From the NCBI RefSeq assembly GCF_014773265.1, contig NZ_JACWMY010000002.1, positions 372,001-436,000 on the forward strand: 64,000 bases of DNA, in the 5' to 3' direction. A program made the position numbers and the translations under genes. The stretch is from Mucilaginibacter pankratovii (lineage in GTDB: Bacteria; Bacteroidota; Bacteroidia; Sphingobacteriales; Sphingobacteriaceae). A model generated the notes under the pieces. It made no database searches, was not told the origin of the DNA, and saw nothing but the letters and a program-made list of their open reading frames with translations. Positions 1-9,800 of this stretch are shown piece by piece; within the stretch, counting starts at the first letter, position 1, and every line of letters begins with the position of its first letter.

Positions 1-1995
1 GTTTATCAGGTTTTGTTTATCGCTGGTTTTTACATCGAGTGGTAATTTCACGGTGTTCAATTTGCTAATATCCAGCCTTAGTATGGCTCCCGACAGCAAA
101 GTCTCTTCCCGTTGCCAGCCTTTATCATAATTACCTGCCGAACTATTGCTTCCTTGCGAAATATACAAAGCACCATCCGGGCCAAAAGCCATGCTGTTAA
201 CCATGTGGTCTCTTGTGGATCGTGGAAGATTTACAATAACTTGCTCTTCGTTTTGTAATTCCGAGCCGCTTAACCTCGAAATTTTACCGTCAAATACCGG
301 CGCTGCGTTTAGTCCGGCCGAGGAATAAGACACCCAGGCAATTAAATTTTGCTGACTTGATTTGGGATCGAAAGTTAAGCCTATGGCTGTCGACTCACCG
401 CGTTTTTTAACCAACGTGTTAATCGGCTGCATTCCACTCAACATCCCGCTTTGGTGATCAACTTTATACCGCTCTATCCCACCATCTATCTTAAGCGCAT
501 AAAACTTACCGTCGGGGCCAAATAAAAGCGATGTGTATTTTTTATTTTGTGTGCCGGGCACAGATATCTTAGTAAATTCTGCCTTAATAATATTGCTTGA
601 GTCAATTGGGGCCAAAGCAGTCGAAAACGATGATTCAAATGGAACGAATGGTGTGCCATTATAAGTTTTCACACCATTGGTAATAATGAACTTGTAGTTT
701 GTGTAAGGCTCCAGCGGTTGCGATGGCGTAAAACTGATCGCATCTCCCCCACCGGTACCTTGTACATTCCCCTGTACATTTACTTCCTTTCCGTTATCAA
801 GCTTTAAAAGCCTAACAGTTTTATTAGTGATTGTTGCGTTGTCTGTGCCTCCTTTAAATCCTTTGGCAGCTGGGATAAAAAGGCTATTTGCCGCTATAGT
901 TATATTAGAAGTGATGGTTGAGCCATTTATGGGGTTGGCGGCTATTACATAAGGCCTGGTATTATCCACCACCCGGAGCAGTATATCTATACTTGCCGGC
1001 GCATAGCCATCAGATGATACTTGTATTTTTGCAGGGTAATTCCCTACAGGAAGACTACGTCCGGATGAGTAATCGATCTGAACCGAATCTTTGTTGGTTT
1101 TAGTTGCGCTAAATGAGAGCCATTTATTATTACCGTTTAAGTAAGTTGCCGAAATACTGTAAGTAATTTTTTGCTGCAATGAATTATTCAATTTCAAAAT
1201 AGCTATATGTTTAGCTTTACTTTGCTTTTCGATCAGGAGATTTTGCTGAGGGGACAATAAATACAAATACGGGGTGGCACTAATCGGCACTATGCTTACA
1301 TAACATATTTTAGTATTCGTGCCGCCATTGGCATCAATGGTTAGCAAACCATCCGTTACCGTAACGGTAACAGTAGCTTCTTTAAACCGGCCAGGGCTTC
1401 GTAATTTGCCTATCGGTATAAAATTGGAGATGGCTTTAACACCTTCTACATTTAAACAATCTACCTGCTTAGCTTTAGTAACTGCGCCGTCGCCCGCTGC
1501 AACGGTTACCTTATACACGCCATTTAGTACTTTCAGTTCCCAGTAACCGTTGGCTTTTACGCCGTCAAACGGGCCGTACCTAAGAGCACTTATATCGCTC
1601 GCCTGCATATGCACAAAAGTGGATAACAAAACGTCTTCGGGCTCGAGCCTTGCCCTGCCGTTGCCTTGTAAGCTTAGAGGTTGATTAGTTAGTTGATTTT
1701 TCCAGCCGAATGTTAATCCTGATCCCTCATAAATACCGGGATGCTCTGAAAATGGTTCGCCGGTATCTTTTAACCACCCGGGGGGCGCCTGTGTGTTTTC
1801 GTCCTGGAAGTTTATACGGATGTTCTCTATCAGAGGCGCCGAAGCTAAATTAAATAGGTCGGGCGTTTTTATGTTATCACTGGCAGCTATTTTCCCTTTT
1901 AATGCATTCGCGCTGAAAAAAATAAACGTAACTGTTACTATTATGAGAAAGGGTAAAAACAGGAACTTTTTTAAAAAGTTAAAAATAGATGTCAT
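1..1995 (-). CDS. Giant secreted malectin/Ig/beta-propeller protein, 3' end beyond window
   Basis: An open frame runs leftward from an ATG at 1995 to the window edge without a stop (665 codons seen, C-terminus missing). The N-terminus is a signal peptide with a long hydrophobic stretch ending near residue 45. Then come a malectin-like carbohydrate-binding domain (about residues 60-245, with the NGxYWEL...G.YKVTVAAGDG pattern), an Ig/BACON-like domain (about 245-340), an SbsA-type Ig-like domain (about 345-460) and the start of a glucose/sorbosone-dehydrogenase-like beta-propeller (GPDGKFYAL, STRDHMVNS, FGPDGALYISQGSNSSAG). The order matches the second half of the protein at 6876-12125, so the two are paralogues. 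By analogy the missing end probably carries a T9SS sorting domain and the protein is probably surface-exposed; that is inference. Its ligand or substrate is unknown. Confidence 0.85.
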   Translation of the reverse strand, partial: MTSIFNFLKKFLFLPFLIIVTVTFIFFSANALKGKIAASDNIKTPDLFNLASAPLIENIRINFQDENTQAPPGWLKDTGEPFSEHPGIYEGSGLTFGWKNQLTNQPLSLQGNGRARLEPEDVLLSTFVHMQASDISALRYGPFDGVKANGYWELKVLNGVYKVTVAAGDGAVTKAKQVDCLNVEGVKAISNFIPIGKLRSPGRFKEATVTVTVTDGLLTIDANGGTNTKICYVSIVPISATPYLYLLSPQQNLLIEKQSKAKHIAILKLNNSLQQKITYSISATYLNGNNKWLSFSATKTNKDSVQIDYSSGRSLPVGNYPAKIQVSSDGYAPASIDILLRVVDNTRPYVIAANPINGSTITSNITIAANSLFIPAAKGFKGGTDNATITNKTVRLLKLDNGKEVNVQGNVQGTGGGDAISFTPSQPLEPYTNYKFIITNGVKTYNGTPFVPFESSFSTALAPIDSSNIIKAEFTKISVPGTQNKKYTSLLFGPDGKFYALKIDGGIERYKVDHQSGMLSGMQPINTLVKKRGESTAIGLTFDPKSSQQNLIAWVSYSSAGLNAAPVFDGKISRLSGSELQNEEQVIVNLPRSTRDHMVNSMAFGPDGALYISQGSNSSAGNYDKGWQREETLLSGAILRLDISKLNTVKLPLDVKTSDKQNLIN

Positions 1996-2418
1996 GATAA
2001 ATTAAAAGTGGTGGCTAATGCTGCTTGCAAAGCTTCGCCCTCTCGCTTACAGTTATTTACTGCGTACAAGCGTTGATTATTTGATACAATTTTAACTCAT
2101 TTTGCCCCATTTTAAGCTTGGTTAAAGGTAGTTGTACGGTTTATGTGCAACTGTGAGAAAGATTGTATAGGTGTGAGTAGTACACCAACCGGAAATGAGA
2201 ACGGTTAAATAAAAAAATGGCTAAATGAAGCAGTTATTTAGCGCAGACGCACAAATATAGATTTTTGCATTGCTCAACACTTCACATATTGATATACAAG
2301 GCGCTGTTACAGGTATTTTGCTTACCCTTTTGCCGTAATTTAGTTGGATAAAATGTGTGGCTGTTACATCTATTATTGATAGATAGCCTCACAATATTTA
2401 CACTATCTGCATCTACTT
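1996..2418. other. Intergenic region between divergent genes
   Basis: This is the spacer between the leftward giant-protein gene and the rightward UpxY-like gene and must hold both promoters. I found no perfect TAnnTTTG match in it. A short inverted repeat (GGTGT, 7-nt spacer, ACACC) lies at 2170-2186. No long inverted repeats of the kind that flank invertible UpxY promoters in Bacteroides could be found by eye. Confidence 0.5.
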
Positions 2419-2925
2419 ATGAATAGCGCTAATAACGATAATTGGATGGTACTTTATACCCGGTCGCGCTGGGAAAAGAAAGTTGACCAATTATTAAAAG
2501 AACAAAATATAATATCATACTGCCCGTTGGTAAAAACCAGCAAGAAATGGGCCGACAGGAATAAAACGGTAGAAATACCCCTTTTTAACTCTTATTTGTT
2601 CGTGCGTGCAAATTACACCGATTTGGAAAAAATCACCCAAACATCGGGCGTGATAACCTACGTAACTTTTTGCGGGAAACCTGCAATTGTGCGCGACAAT
2701 GAAATTGAGAGCATCCGGAAGATCGTTCGGAAATACTCAGATATTGAGTCGATTCCGTTAAACGACTTGCAAATTGGTGATGAAGCTATTATAGCAGACG
2801 GACCTTTATGCAACCAGCGCGGAGAAGTGCAGCAGGTAAACGGAAAATCGGTAGTAATGGTGCTTAAAAGCATGAATTGTGCTTTAACAGTCAAGATTGA
2901 TTCAAAGGAACTGATTGCTTGCTAA
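2419..2925 (+). CDS. UpxY/NusG-like transcription antitermination factor
   Basis: A 168-residue NusG paralogue. The N-terminal NGN domain (about residues 8-105) has the typical opening WMVLYTRSRWEKKV and the central strand pattern PLFNSYLFVRA. A KOW-like domain follows (about 115-165: GDEAIIADGPLCNQRGEVQQV). The family (UpxY, LoaP, RfaH) rides RNA polymerase and stops premature termination of one long target operon. In Bacteroides, UpxY genes open capsular polysaccharide operons. Here the next gene is a small HTH protein 33 bp downstream and no polysaccharide genes follow on this strand, so the target must be elsewhere or different. Family assignment is firm; the target operon is unknown. Confidence 0.88.
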   Translation: MNSANNDNWMVLYTRSRWEKKVDQLLKEQNIISYCPLVKTSKKWADRNKTVEIPLFNSYLFVRANYTDLEKITQTSGVITYVTFCGKPAIVRDNEIESIRKIVRKYSDIESIPLNDLQIGDEAIIADGPLCNQRGEVQQVNGKSVVMVLKSMNCALTVKIDSKELIAC

Positions 2926-2958
2926 ATAAATTTAAACGGAGGTGTTAACCGCCCAACT

Positions 2959-3318
2959 ATGGATAAACATTACGGTCAAATCGTCGAACTAACTATCAGG
3001 AAGCAGGGCTTTAGCATAAGTGAACTTGCACGGCTTGCAAATATTAATAGAAAATGTGTTTACAATTGGTTTAATCAAAAATATCTTAAACCAGAAATAA
3101 TTCATCGTGTAGGCGGGTTCATCAAGCATGATTTTTCAGTGGAATTCCCCGAACTTTTTACCGCTGAAGATTTTATCCCAAGCGAAAAGTTAAAAGTTGG
3201 CTTTAGCCAGGGTTGGAATAACGAACCTGAAAGCGAAAGAGTTTGGAAAGACAGGTATATCGATCTGTTGGAGAAATACAATCAATTGCTTTTAGAACAA
3301 TACGAGCGAAATATATAA
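2959..3318 (+). CDS. Small HTH/coiled-coil protein, paralogue A
   Basis: A 119-residue protein with an N-terminal helix-turn-helix (about residues 18-40: FSISELARLANINRKCVYNW), a conserved middle block (IKHDFSVEFPELF, about 55-67), a variable linker and a C-terminal amphipathic helix (WKDRYIDLLEKYNQLL) that could dimerise. Three close paralogues lie at 4564, 14497 and 15093. It starts 33 bp after the UpxY-like gene, with GGAGG at 2938-2942, so the two are probably co-transcribed. It resembles the short Cro/CI-type regulators common in Sphingobacteriaceae, but I cannot name a characterised member. DNA binding is inferred from the HTH; its targets are unknown. Confidence 0.85.
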   Translation: MDKHYGQIVELTIRKQGFSISELARLANINRKCVYNWFNQKYLKPEIIHRVGGFIKHDFSVEFPELFTAEDFIPSEKLKVGFSQGWNNEPESERVWKDRYIDLLEKYNQLLLEQYERNI

Positions 3319-3627
3319 ACTTCACCTATCCTCAGTAAATTTAAACCGTTTATAAATACGATAATCCGGCAAACCGGCGTTCTGCCGTTATTTCTTAATA
3401 GTATAGGTTATCCCACGGCATTTCAATAATGATCGCTTCCACCCTCACCCTCGCGTTCTCTTCCTAACAAGTGCACTATCAGATCGGCAAACCGATTATG
3501 GCACCATATAAATTCAATTAAGCCTGTTTACGTAAAGTGTTTGTTCGATTTTAATATTAGTAAAATCAGGCACAAAAAAAGCAGATTGAACGTATCCAAT
3601 CTGCCTGGTTGTTTAAATATTTTTTGA
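3319..3627. other. Intergenic spacer between convergent genes
   Basis: No coding frame is apparent. Two tiny stem-loops share the core GGCAAACC: CCGGCAAACCGG at 3366-3377 and ATCGGCAAACCGAT at 3483-3496. The minus-strand terminator of the next gene sits at 3574-3604. Confidence 0.5.
3574..3604 (-). terminator. Rho-independent terminator of the small lipoprotein gene
   Basis: On the minus strand a perfect 8-bp stem (GCAGATTG / CAATCTGC, 8-nt loop) at 3581-3604 is followed at once by seven T (A-run 3574-3580 on the plus strand). It lies 23 nt after the stop of the leftward lipoprotein gene. The plus strand has no T-run here. Confidence 0.85.
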
Positions 3628-4059
3628 CTATGGGATCAGAACTTTTGTAGTCCAGGTTTCGCCAACCTTTTTTACTGCGCTATTACGGAAGATCTGTTTT
3701 TCTTCGCGGCTGTACACGTTTATAATCACATTCTGGTCTACATCAATTGGAGTTACGTTAAGAATCAGATCATAATTACGTTGATACCTGATATAATAAA
3801 CTGCCTGCGATTTATCCACATCAATTTCACTCAGCGTTGTTCCTGTACCATAGCTGATATGGCATTTCCCTGCACATTCTACAGTTAGCTTAGCGTATCC
3901 GTAATCTCTATCAGTAGTAGTGGCCTTATCTTTTTTACATCCTGTACTGAGTAACAAAATCACCGAAAAAAGCAACATACTTTTAAAGGTAATTGACTGG
4001 ATAAACTTTGCTGATCTGTTTATGCGAAGTGTGTTAAAATTGTTTCTTAAATTTTTCAT
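3628..4059 (-). CDS. Small putative lipoprotein of unknown function
   Basis: A 143-residue protein. After a polar N-terminal extension there is a hydrophobic segment (SMLLFSVILLLSTGC) ending in a lipobox, then the CKKDK start typical of Bacteroidota lipoproteins. The mature part is about 100 residues, mostly beta, with two cysteines spaced CAGKC and an ending that could be a small beta-sandwich. Either ATG 4059 or an internal Met just before the hydrophobic core could be the start. It is a single-gene unit with its own terminator. A perfect 7-5-7 inverted repeat lies 15 nt upstream of the start codon. I do not recognise the family. Confidence 0.75.
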   Translation of the reverse strand: MKNLRNNFNTLRINRSAKFIQSITFKSMLLFSVILLLSTGCKKDKATTTDRDYGYAKLTVECAGKCHISYGTGTTLSEIDVDKSQAVYYIRYQRNYDLILNVTPIDVDQNVIINVYSREEKQIFRNSAVKKVGETWTTKVLIP

Positions 4060-4074
4060 CTGTTAATTTTTCAT

Positions 4075-4093
4075 AAAAGTAGACCATACTTTT
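4075..4093 (-). promoter_or_regulatory. 7-5-7 inverted repeat upstream of lipoprotein gene
   Basis: AAAAGTA, a 5-nt spacer (GACCA) and TACTTTT form a perfect inverted repeat ending 15 nt before the start codon at 4059. It could be a dimeric-repressor operator or a leader hairpin. An unrelated sequence with the same 7-5-7 geometry and the same 15-nt distance precedes the NHL lipoprotein gene at 13776. Confidence 0.4.
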
Positions 4094-4563
4094 CGCAAAA
4101 AACCCTTTATCCCAAGAGTGTATAACAGGTTGTGAAATAGTGTAAAATTGTATAAGCAAATGAGAAAGCAACACCGATAAGGATCATATCATTGGGTGTA
4201 CACGGATGGTTTTACAGGTTAACGGCCTGGAATATTGCGTTGAAGTTTTTTTAATCGTTATGCCGCATAAACAGAAATATTTTACAGAGAATAAAGGCTA
4301 ACGCCTCAATTCCATTTTTTGAATAATTAAAGATCATCTAATACCGGTTTGTAACATGCTACATATAAAGCAACACTTCAATTGCTATTTTAGCAATCAA
4401 ATGTCATAAAATTGCCATAGCTGGGCATAAAAAAACCCCTTATCCTATAAATACCGTATTTATAATACGTAAGCAACGTACTAATACGGCAATGTATTTT
4501 TCCGTAGTGATAATTTTACGGTAATTATTAGAATACAGCTACGTGTGTTATTAACTTATATTT
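4094..4563. other. AT-rich intergenic region upstream of HTH paralogue B
   Basis: No coding frame is supported. The last 110 nt hold a cluster of related short repeats: CCGTATT (4454-4460), AATACG (4464-4469), AATACGG (4483-4489), then a CCGTA...TACGG pair a few nt further on. They form overlapping inverted repeats just upstream of the HTH gene and could be regulator half-sites. Confidence 0.4.
4454..4489 (+). promoter_or_regulatory. Clustered CCGTATT/AATACGG inverted repeats
   Basis: CGTATT-TAT-AATACG (4455-4469) is a perfect 6-3-6 palindrome. A third half-site AATACGG follows at 4483-4489 and can pair with CCGTATT at 4454-4460. The position, 75-110 nt upstream of the HTH paralogue B start codon, suits an operator, possibly autoregulatory. 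No experimental consensus is known to me. Confidence 0.35.
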
Positions 4564-4953
4564 ATGGAAAAACATTACGGACAACTTGTTGAATATAGGG
4601 TAAGAAAAAACGGTTATAGCATAAGCGATCTTGCAAAAAACCTCCAGGTTAACAGGAGATCGATATACAATTGGTTTAATCAGCGGCACCTAAAAAAAGA
4701 TATCATATTTCATATCGGCTGTATTTTAAGACACGATTTTTCGGACGAAATACCCGAAATGTTTTTACCCGAAGAATTTAATTGTCTTCGGGTAACTCCG
4801 TCAACGGGCATTAACCAAAATACAAATAATACCGAGGAGAACGAGCGTTACAAAAACAAATATGTAGCTCTGCTGGAGCAATACAACGATTTGCTGGTAA
4901 ATTCTATTGAACCTGCTACTTTAAAAAGTTCCAATACTGCCCAGGGCACTTAG
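4564..4953 (+). CDS. Small HTH/coiled-coil protein, paralogue B
   Basis: A 129-residue member of the same family as the genes at 2959, 14497 and 15093. It opens MEKHYGQLVEYRVRKNGYSI, has the HTH block with VNRRSIYNWFN, then LKKDIIFHIGCILRHDFS and PEMF, and ends with a helix YKNKYVALLEQYNDLL. The linker is Asn/Thr rich and the last 15 residues look disordered. It stands alone upstream of the membrane protein gene at 5080, which has its own promoter. A DNA-binding role is likely; the target is unknown, and the nearby CCGTATT repeats are a candidate. Confidence 0.85.
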   Translation: MEKHYGQLVEYRVRKNGYSISDLAKNLQVNRRSIYNWFNQRHLKKDIIFHIGCILRHDFSDEIPEMFLPEEFNCLRVTPSTGINQNTNNTEENERYKNKYVALLEQYNDLLVNSIEPATLKSSNTAQGT

Positions 4954-5006
4954 TCGCGAGGTAATTTGCACACTATTGCACAAATAGGGTACAAAACCCA
5001 ACATCA

Positions 5007-5038
5007 TTGATTTAAAAATTAAGATAAGCATAAATTTG
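5007..5038 (+). promoter_or_regulatory. Bacteroidota-type promoter (TTG-N21-TAAATTTG)
   Basis: TTG at 5007-5009 and TAAATTTG at 5031-5038, 21 nt apart, match the -33 / -7 (TAnnTTTG) consensus of the Bacteroidota primary sigma factor. The predicted start is near 5045, giving a leader of about 35 nt before the ATG at 5080. Confidence 0.65.
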
Positions 5039-5079
5039 AGGCATTACCTGCTTGTAAGGTAACGTTAATCTTATCTATC

Positions 5080-6558
5080 ATGCCGTTGCTTGTCCCACTA
5101 AGAAACCGGGGTTATTTTCAATTTCTTTCATTAATACTTAGTATCGTTATTTCCGCAGCAATAGCTGTAGCTGTACCTCTACAAAACGATGAACTCGGTG
5201 CTATTATAAACATCTACATGCCCGTTTTTATTGGTATTGCTACTATGTTCTTATTTGGCATTACCATAATTATTAATAAAACGTATTTGGCAAGGGGCGT
5301 TGTATTGCTTTTTCTCATTTGCATCAATATCATCATCGGCATAGCGCTTAATATCAATTTCAATAACTTTAATAGCCAATTCCACTCAAGATTTAACACA
5401 GAGAACAATTCAGCCGTTAACGCGCTTACCCATATTCCACTGCAAAAGGATCAAATATTAATTCAAAACACAGATGGTTTCCCGGCTTATAACAGGGCAG
5501 TATTTTCATACACTTATGACCCGGACTCACCATTAAAAAACCCTGCCCGGCAAAATACGATCATTGATCGCGATACAACTACCATCCGGATTAAAAACAC
5601 TTTAAATAAAACGATAATCATAACGCGGGCTACTTTTTCAAACGATGAATTGTGGGCAGTAGCGCTTCCAGGCAGCCAAAGCGGCAAGCAAGTATTTCCT
5701 ATGATGATTGCGCCAGGTGATTCTGTTAGCCTGAACGTTGTGTTTACAGCGAACGTGCTAAACAAGCGGATTCAATCCCCCTTTTGGAAAGCTGCCCTTA
5801 AATTTCAACATTCAGCTGTTGCTCTTGGTCGGTTTTTCAATTACCAGCTTCCTCACGGTAGCACCTGTTCAACTATTAGTGGGTTAGTATATTTTGAAAC
5901 CAGCAATAAAGCGACAACCATTAGTCCGATTCATTTAAACGGAATTTGGGAGTACAGATACGAAAACGATTGGGAACCCGGGTTGCAAATGATCCTAAAC
6001 TCTCTGAATTTTAAAACCAAAGTTGGCTTTACTTACTTTGACAATGGCCTAAAAGGCGAGAAAACTACCGAGCACTCAGATGAAATAACTGCAGACTACT
6101 TTGAAGTTGCAAACGCAGGCCAACCTGTGAGGATAAGAAAAATTGCTTCTTATCATGGGTGCTGCACTACCGAAGACTCAGATACCTTAGCCATATATCA
6201 TTTAAATGAACGGTTGACCAGGCAATTGCAATACACGAATAAATACAGCGGGCAAATGCTCTTGCCTTACACGTTAGCCTTGTCCGGCTCTGAACACCTG
6301 GATAAACTCTCGGGCCCTTTTGCAGTAAAGATTGGCGAAAGTTTTACGGATAGAACAAGAAACCATGGTAAAAAAATTGGTATAAGGGTTTGGAAAGCCA
6401 TTGATGAGCATGGGAAAGTTATCAGCAACGCCTATATATTAGGAAGCGACTACCTTGGGAAAAAAGGAACAAATTACGATTACCAGGACAATGTATACTA
6501 CATCGAAAATATTAAGCTTTATAACAAAAGCGTAGCGCCTTTAATGGCGCAAAAATAA
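5080..6558 (+). CDS. Membrane-anchored protein of unknown function
   Basis: A 492-residue protein. Three hydrophobic segments lie near the N-terminus (about residues 12-34, 42-66 and 72-95). The remaining 390 residues are soluble, probably outside the cytoplasmic membrane. Residues about 150-270 look like a beta-sandwich of the cell-surface type (IRIKNTLNKTIIITRATF, then MIAPGDSVSLNVVF, as in Ig-like or DUF1573-like modules). The C-terminal part (about 285-492) is a second domain with paired cysteines (YHGCCTTED). The start is supported by the promoter at 5007-5038. I recognise no catalytic motif and no named family. It lies between HTH paralogue B and the giant T9SS protein, which may hint at a shared surface role. 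Confidence 0.75.
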   Translation: MPLLVPLRNRGYFQFLSLILSIVISAAIAVAVPLQNDELGAIINIYMPVFIGIATMFLFGITIIINKTYLARGVVLLFLICINIIIGIALNINFNNFNSQFHSRFNTENNSAVNALTHIPLQKDQILIQNTDGFPAYNRAVFSYTYDPDSPLKNPARQNTIIDRDTTTIRIKNTLNKTIIITRATFSNDELWAVALPGSQSGKQVFPMMIAPGDSVSLNVVFTANVLNKRIQSPFWKAALKFQHSAVALGRFFNYQLPHGSTCSTISGLVYFETSNKATTISPIHLNGIWEYRYENDWEPGLQMILNSLNFKTKVGFTYFDNGLKGEKTTEHSDEITADYFEVANAGQPVRIRKIASYHGCCTTEDSDTLAIYHLNERLTRQLQYTNKYSGQMLLPYTLALSGSEHLDKLSGPFAVKIGESFTDRTRNHGKKIGIRVWKAIDEHGKVISNAYILGSDYLGKKGTNYDYQDNVYYIENIKLYNKSVAPLMAQK

Positions 6559-6875
6559 ACCTGCTAATGCCTGCAAAACATTTTACGTAATTAGCAAAAC
6601 CGCTGCATTTTAAAAGCTGCCAGCTAAACATATAGCTTTGTCTCAATAATTATCTTCCTGATATACAAGCGTTGCATTTCGCCATAATACACACATTTAT
6701 ACATAACAGTAACGAGTTTCCCACTCCTCCTGAAGTAGCCATAAAATACCGTTAAAATTGCATTAAATATTGGTGTATTTATACTTTACAGTGCTACTTA
6801 TTAGGCATTTACCTTTCGGTAAAGCATGAACAACCGATATACTTCTTCGTTATCCGCGTTTAGCTTTAATTACTT
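6559..6875. other. Intergenic region upstream of the giant T9SS protein
   Basis: No coding frame is apparent. A hairpin TTTACC-TTTC-GGTAAA at 6808-6823, about 50 nt before the start codon, could form in the leader. No perfect TAnnTTTG box was found. Confidence 0.4.
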
Positions 6876-9800
6876 ATGAAACGGTATATTTTCTTTCTGC
6901 TTTTTATGCTACGATGCTTTGTAGCACTAAGTGACGACTTTCACACAGCAAGAAGCCTCGTTACCCAGGATACGTGCGGCCCATTAAGTACATTGCCGTG
7001 CTCTGCTCTAAGAGTTACCCTGCCTTACAGCTTATCATTCGATGCACCGATACCAGGAACTATAAATGACAAAAACGGATTAGGTACCGGCTTTACTACT
7101 GTAAACACTTACACAGGTGTACGCCTGCCGACAGATGGCCAGCCGTTAGTTAAACAGGTGCCAGGTTATGAACCATCAAAGATCAGCGTTAACGGAGGCC
7201 GTCTTCAGTTGGTTGCGAATAAGGGGATAGATTTCCAGTCCAATAACAACCAATTAAATGTTATAGGAGTACAGGTACAGCCCACCGGAAAAATCCAATT
7301 GGAACTTAAAGTTATTAATCCTTATAACAATACCCAATCGCAGCAGGGCGGCCTTTGGTATGGCTTAAATGATAAAACTTTTTTAAAACTGGGCATTACG
7401 GGTAACAAAGTAGAGTTACGCAAGGAGATAAATGACGTAAGCAGTACGGTGTCCGGCACAACCAATCCCGACCAGCGGGTAACATCGGTAATCACCGGCT
7501 TAAGCACAAAAACGGTAACTCTTAGGCTGGTTATAGATTCGACGGCGCAAACGGCGGAGGGCTTTTATTCTACCGATGGTGTAAACTTTAGCAGCGCAGG
7601 TGCCACTGGCTATCCAAACTCATCATTAAGCATCCAAAATACGGGCATTGCATCCGGAACGCTATACGCAGGAATATTCGCTACTTATCGCAATGGCACC
7701 GCCCCCGTAACGTACACTTTTGACGACTTTAGCGTGGCCGCAATAGCTCCGCCAGTGTTTATTGGTTGTGCACCATTAAGCCCATTACCTTGCGGTGCGT
7801 TAAAAGTGAGCCTGCCGTTCGGTTTGTCTTTCGACACGTCCGTACCGGGCACTATTACCGATAAGAACGCGATAGGCACTGGTTTTACAACCGTAAATAC
7901 TTACACCGGCACAAGGCCTACTGCCGATGGGCAGCCATCTTTTAAACAAGTACCGGGTTACGAACCTTCGAAAATAACAGTTGCAGGCGGGTACCTGCAA
8001 CTGGTAGCAAATAAGGGTATCGATTACCAAACCAATAACAACCAACTTAACGTTCTGGGTGTACAGCTTCAGCCATTTGGAAAAGTGCAGTTGGATGTGA
8101 AAATTATCAATCCTTATAATGGTACGCAATCACAACAAGGTGGGCTGTGGTATGGGCTAAATGATAAAACCTATATTAAATTAGGAATTACAGGAAATAA
8201 GGTAGAGTTGCGCAGGGAGCTGAACGATGTTACCAGCACGGTGACGGGCACAAGCAATCCCGACCAGCGGTTAACTGCCGCTATTACCGGCTTAAGCACA
8301 AAAGCAGTTTTATTAAAGCTGGTTATCGATTCTGCTGCACAAACTGCAGAAGGCTTTTATTCTATTGATGGCATTAATTATGAAAGTACAGGAAGTGTAG
8401 GCTACGCAAGCCGCTCCGTAAACATCCAAAACACCGGGCTGGCATCAGGTATGCTGTATGCAGGGATATTTGCCACGTATCGTAACGGCACGAGTGCTGT
8501 TACGTATACTTTTGATGATTTTAATATATCGGCGGTCTCGCAAGCAATTCAAACACCGCCCGAACCGAAATTAGCATTCTCGAAAGACACCCTAAGCTTT
8601 ACCGTTTTAAAAGGCGCAGAAATTTTACCGCAAGCTGTTAAGTTGCTTTCTACTCCGGCAACATCTGCATTCACCTTAACAAAAAGCACTGCAGATTGGC
8701 TTACATTGCCAACAAACCCAACAGATAGCTTGAAATTTGGCGCACAAAATATTTCTTCCAACTTGCCGGCGGGTAACTACCAGGCGCTTGTAACCTATTC
8801 ATCTAACGGGTATAAACCGGCAACCTTACTAATCTCACTGGATGTGGTAGAAAATATTATCCCCAAAACCATTAATGTTAATTTCCAAAACGACCAAACG
8901 GTACCTCCAAGCGATTATGTAATAGATTATGGCCAGGCTTTTGGCAACCGGAAAGGTCAGCGCCAGGGCGCGTTATTGAGATATGGCTGGAGAAAAAGAT
9001 CTGACGGCAGTTTATTAAGTTTGGTAGGTAACGGCCGGCTGCGCACACTTCCCGAAGACATTTTATTGGCAACAGTTTTGCACATGCAGGCTAATAGTAT
9101 TACAGGTACATTTCAGGGCGTAAAAACAGAAGGCTACTGGGAATTAGAAGTACCTAATGGCACGTATGATGCCACGGTATCAGCCGGTGATGGCAACGTG
9201 TCTACCGCGCCCGAAATTCATTACATTAACATAGAAGGCACAAACGCCATAGCCGGTTTTAAACCTATTGGTAAGCAGGGCGATATTGGCAGGTTCAAAT
9301 CAAACACCATCAGGGTAACCGTAGCCGATGAGCATTTAACTATCAATGCCGATGGCGGCACCAATACCAAGATCAATTTTGCCAACATTATGCCGGTTAC
9401 ACCCGCCCCTTACTTATTTTGGGCGGCCGGAAATAAAAATTTAACGCTTCACAAAGATGTTAGTCAAAGCTTGTCGTTCCCGATGGTGTTGAGTAGTTCT
9501 AATAACCTCGCACGCTCCTACCAGATTAGCATTACCTTTCCTACCAGTAGCCCTGCCTGGCTAACTACCGACGTTGCGACCACCGGCACACAACCTGAAA
9601 TTATTTTCAATTATTCATTAGCTAAAGATTTTAATGTGGGCATCTATTATGCTACCATACGTGCTACATCGCCCACATTCACCGGTGCCGAAATAGTTGT
9701 ACAACTGAATGTAGTTGACGATGCCAGGCCTTATGTGCTATCGACAACACCTGCTAACGGGGCTAAAGAGGTAAGCCTGAATACGGTAAGCATTGCCGCT

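Noticed and set aside
1996..2418. Invertible promoter before the UpxY-like gene
   Set aside because: No pair of long inverted repeats could be found in the spacer, and no invertase gene is near.
3366..3496. Two small hairpins with the GGCAAACC core as a repeat family
   Set aside because: Stems are only 4-5 bp and only two copies are seen; recorded in the spacer entry but not strong enough for a finding.
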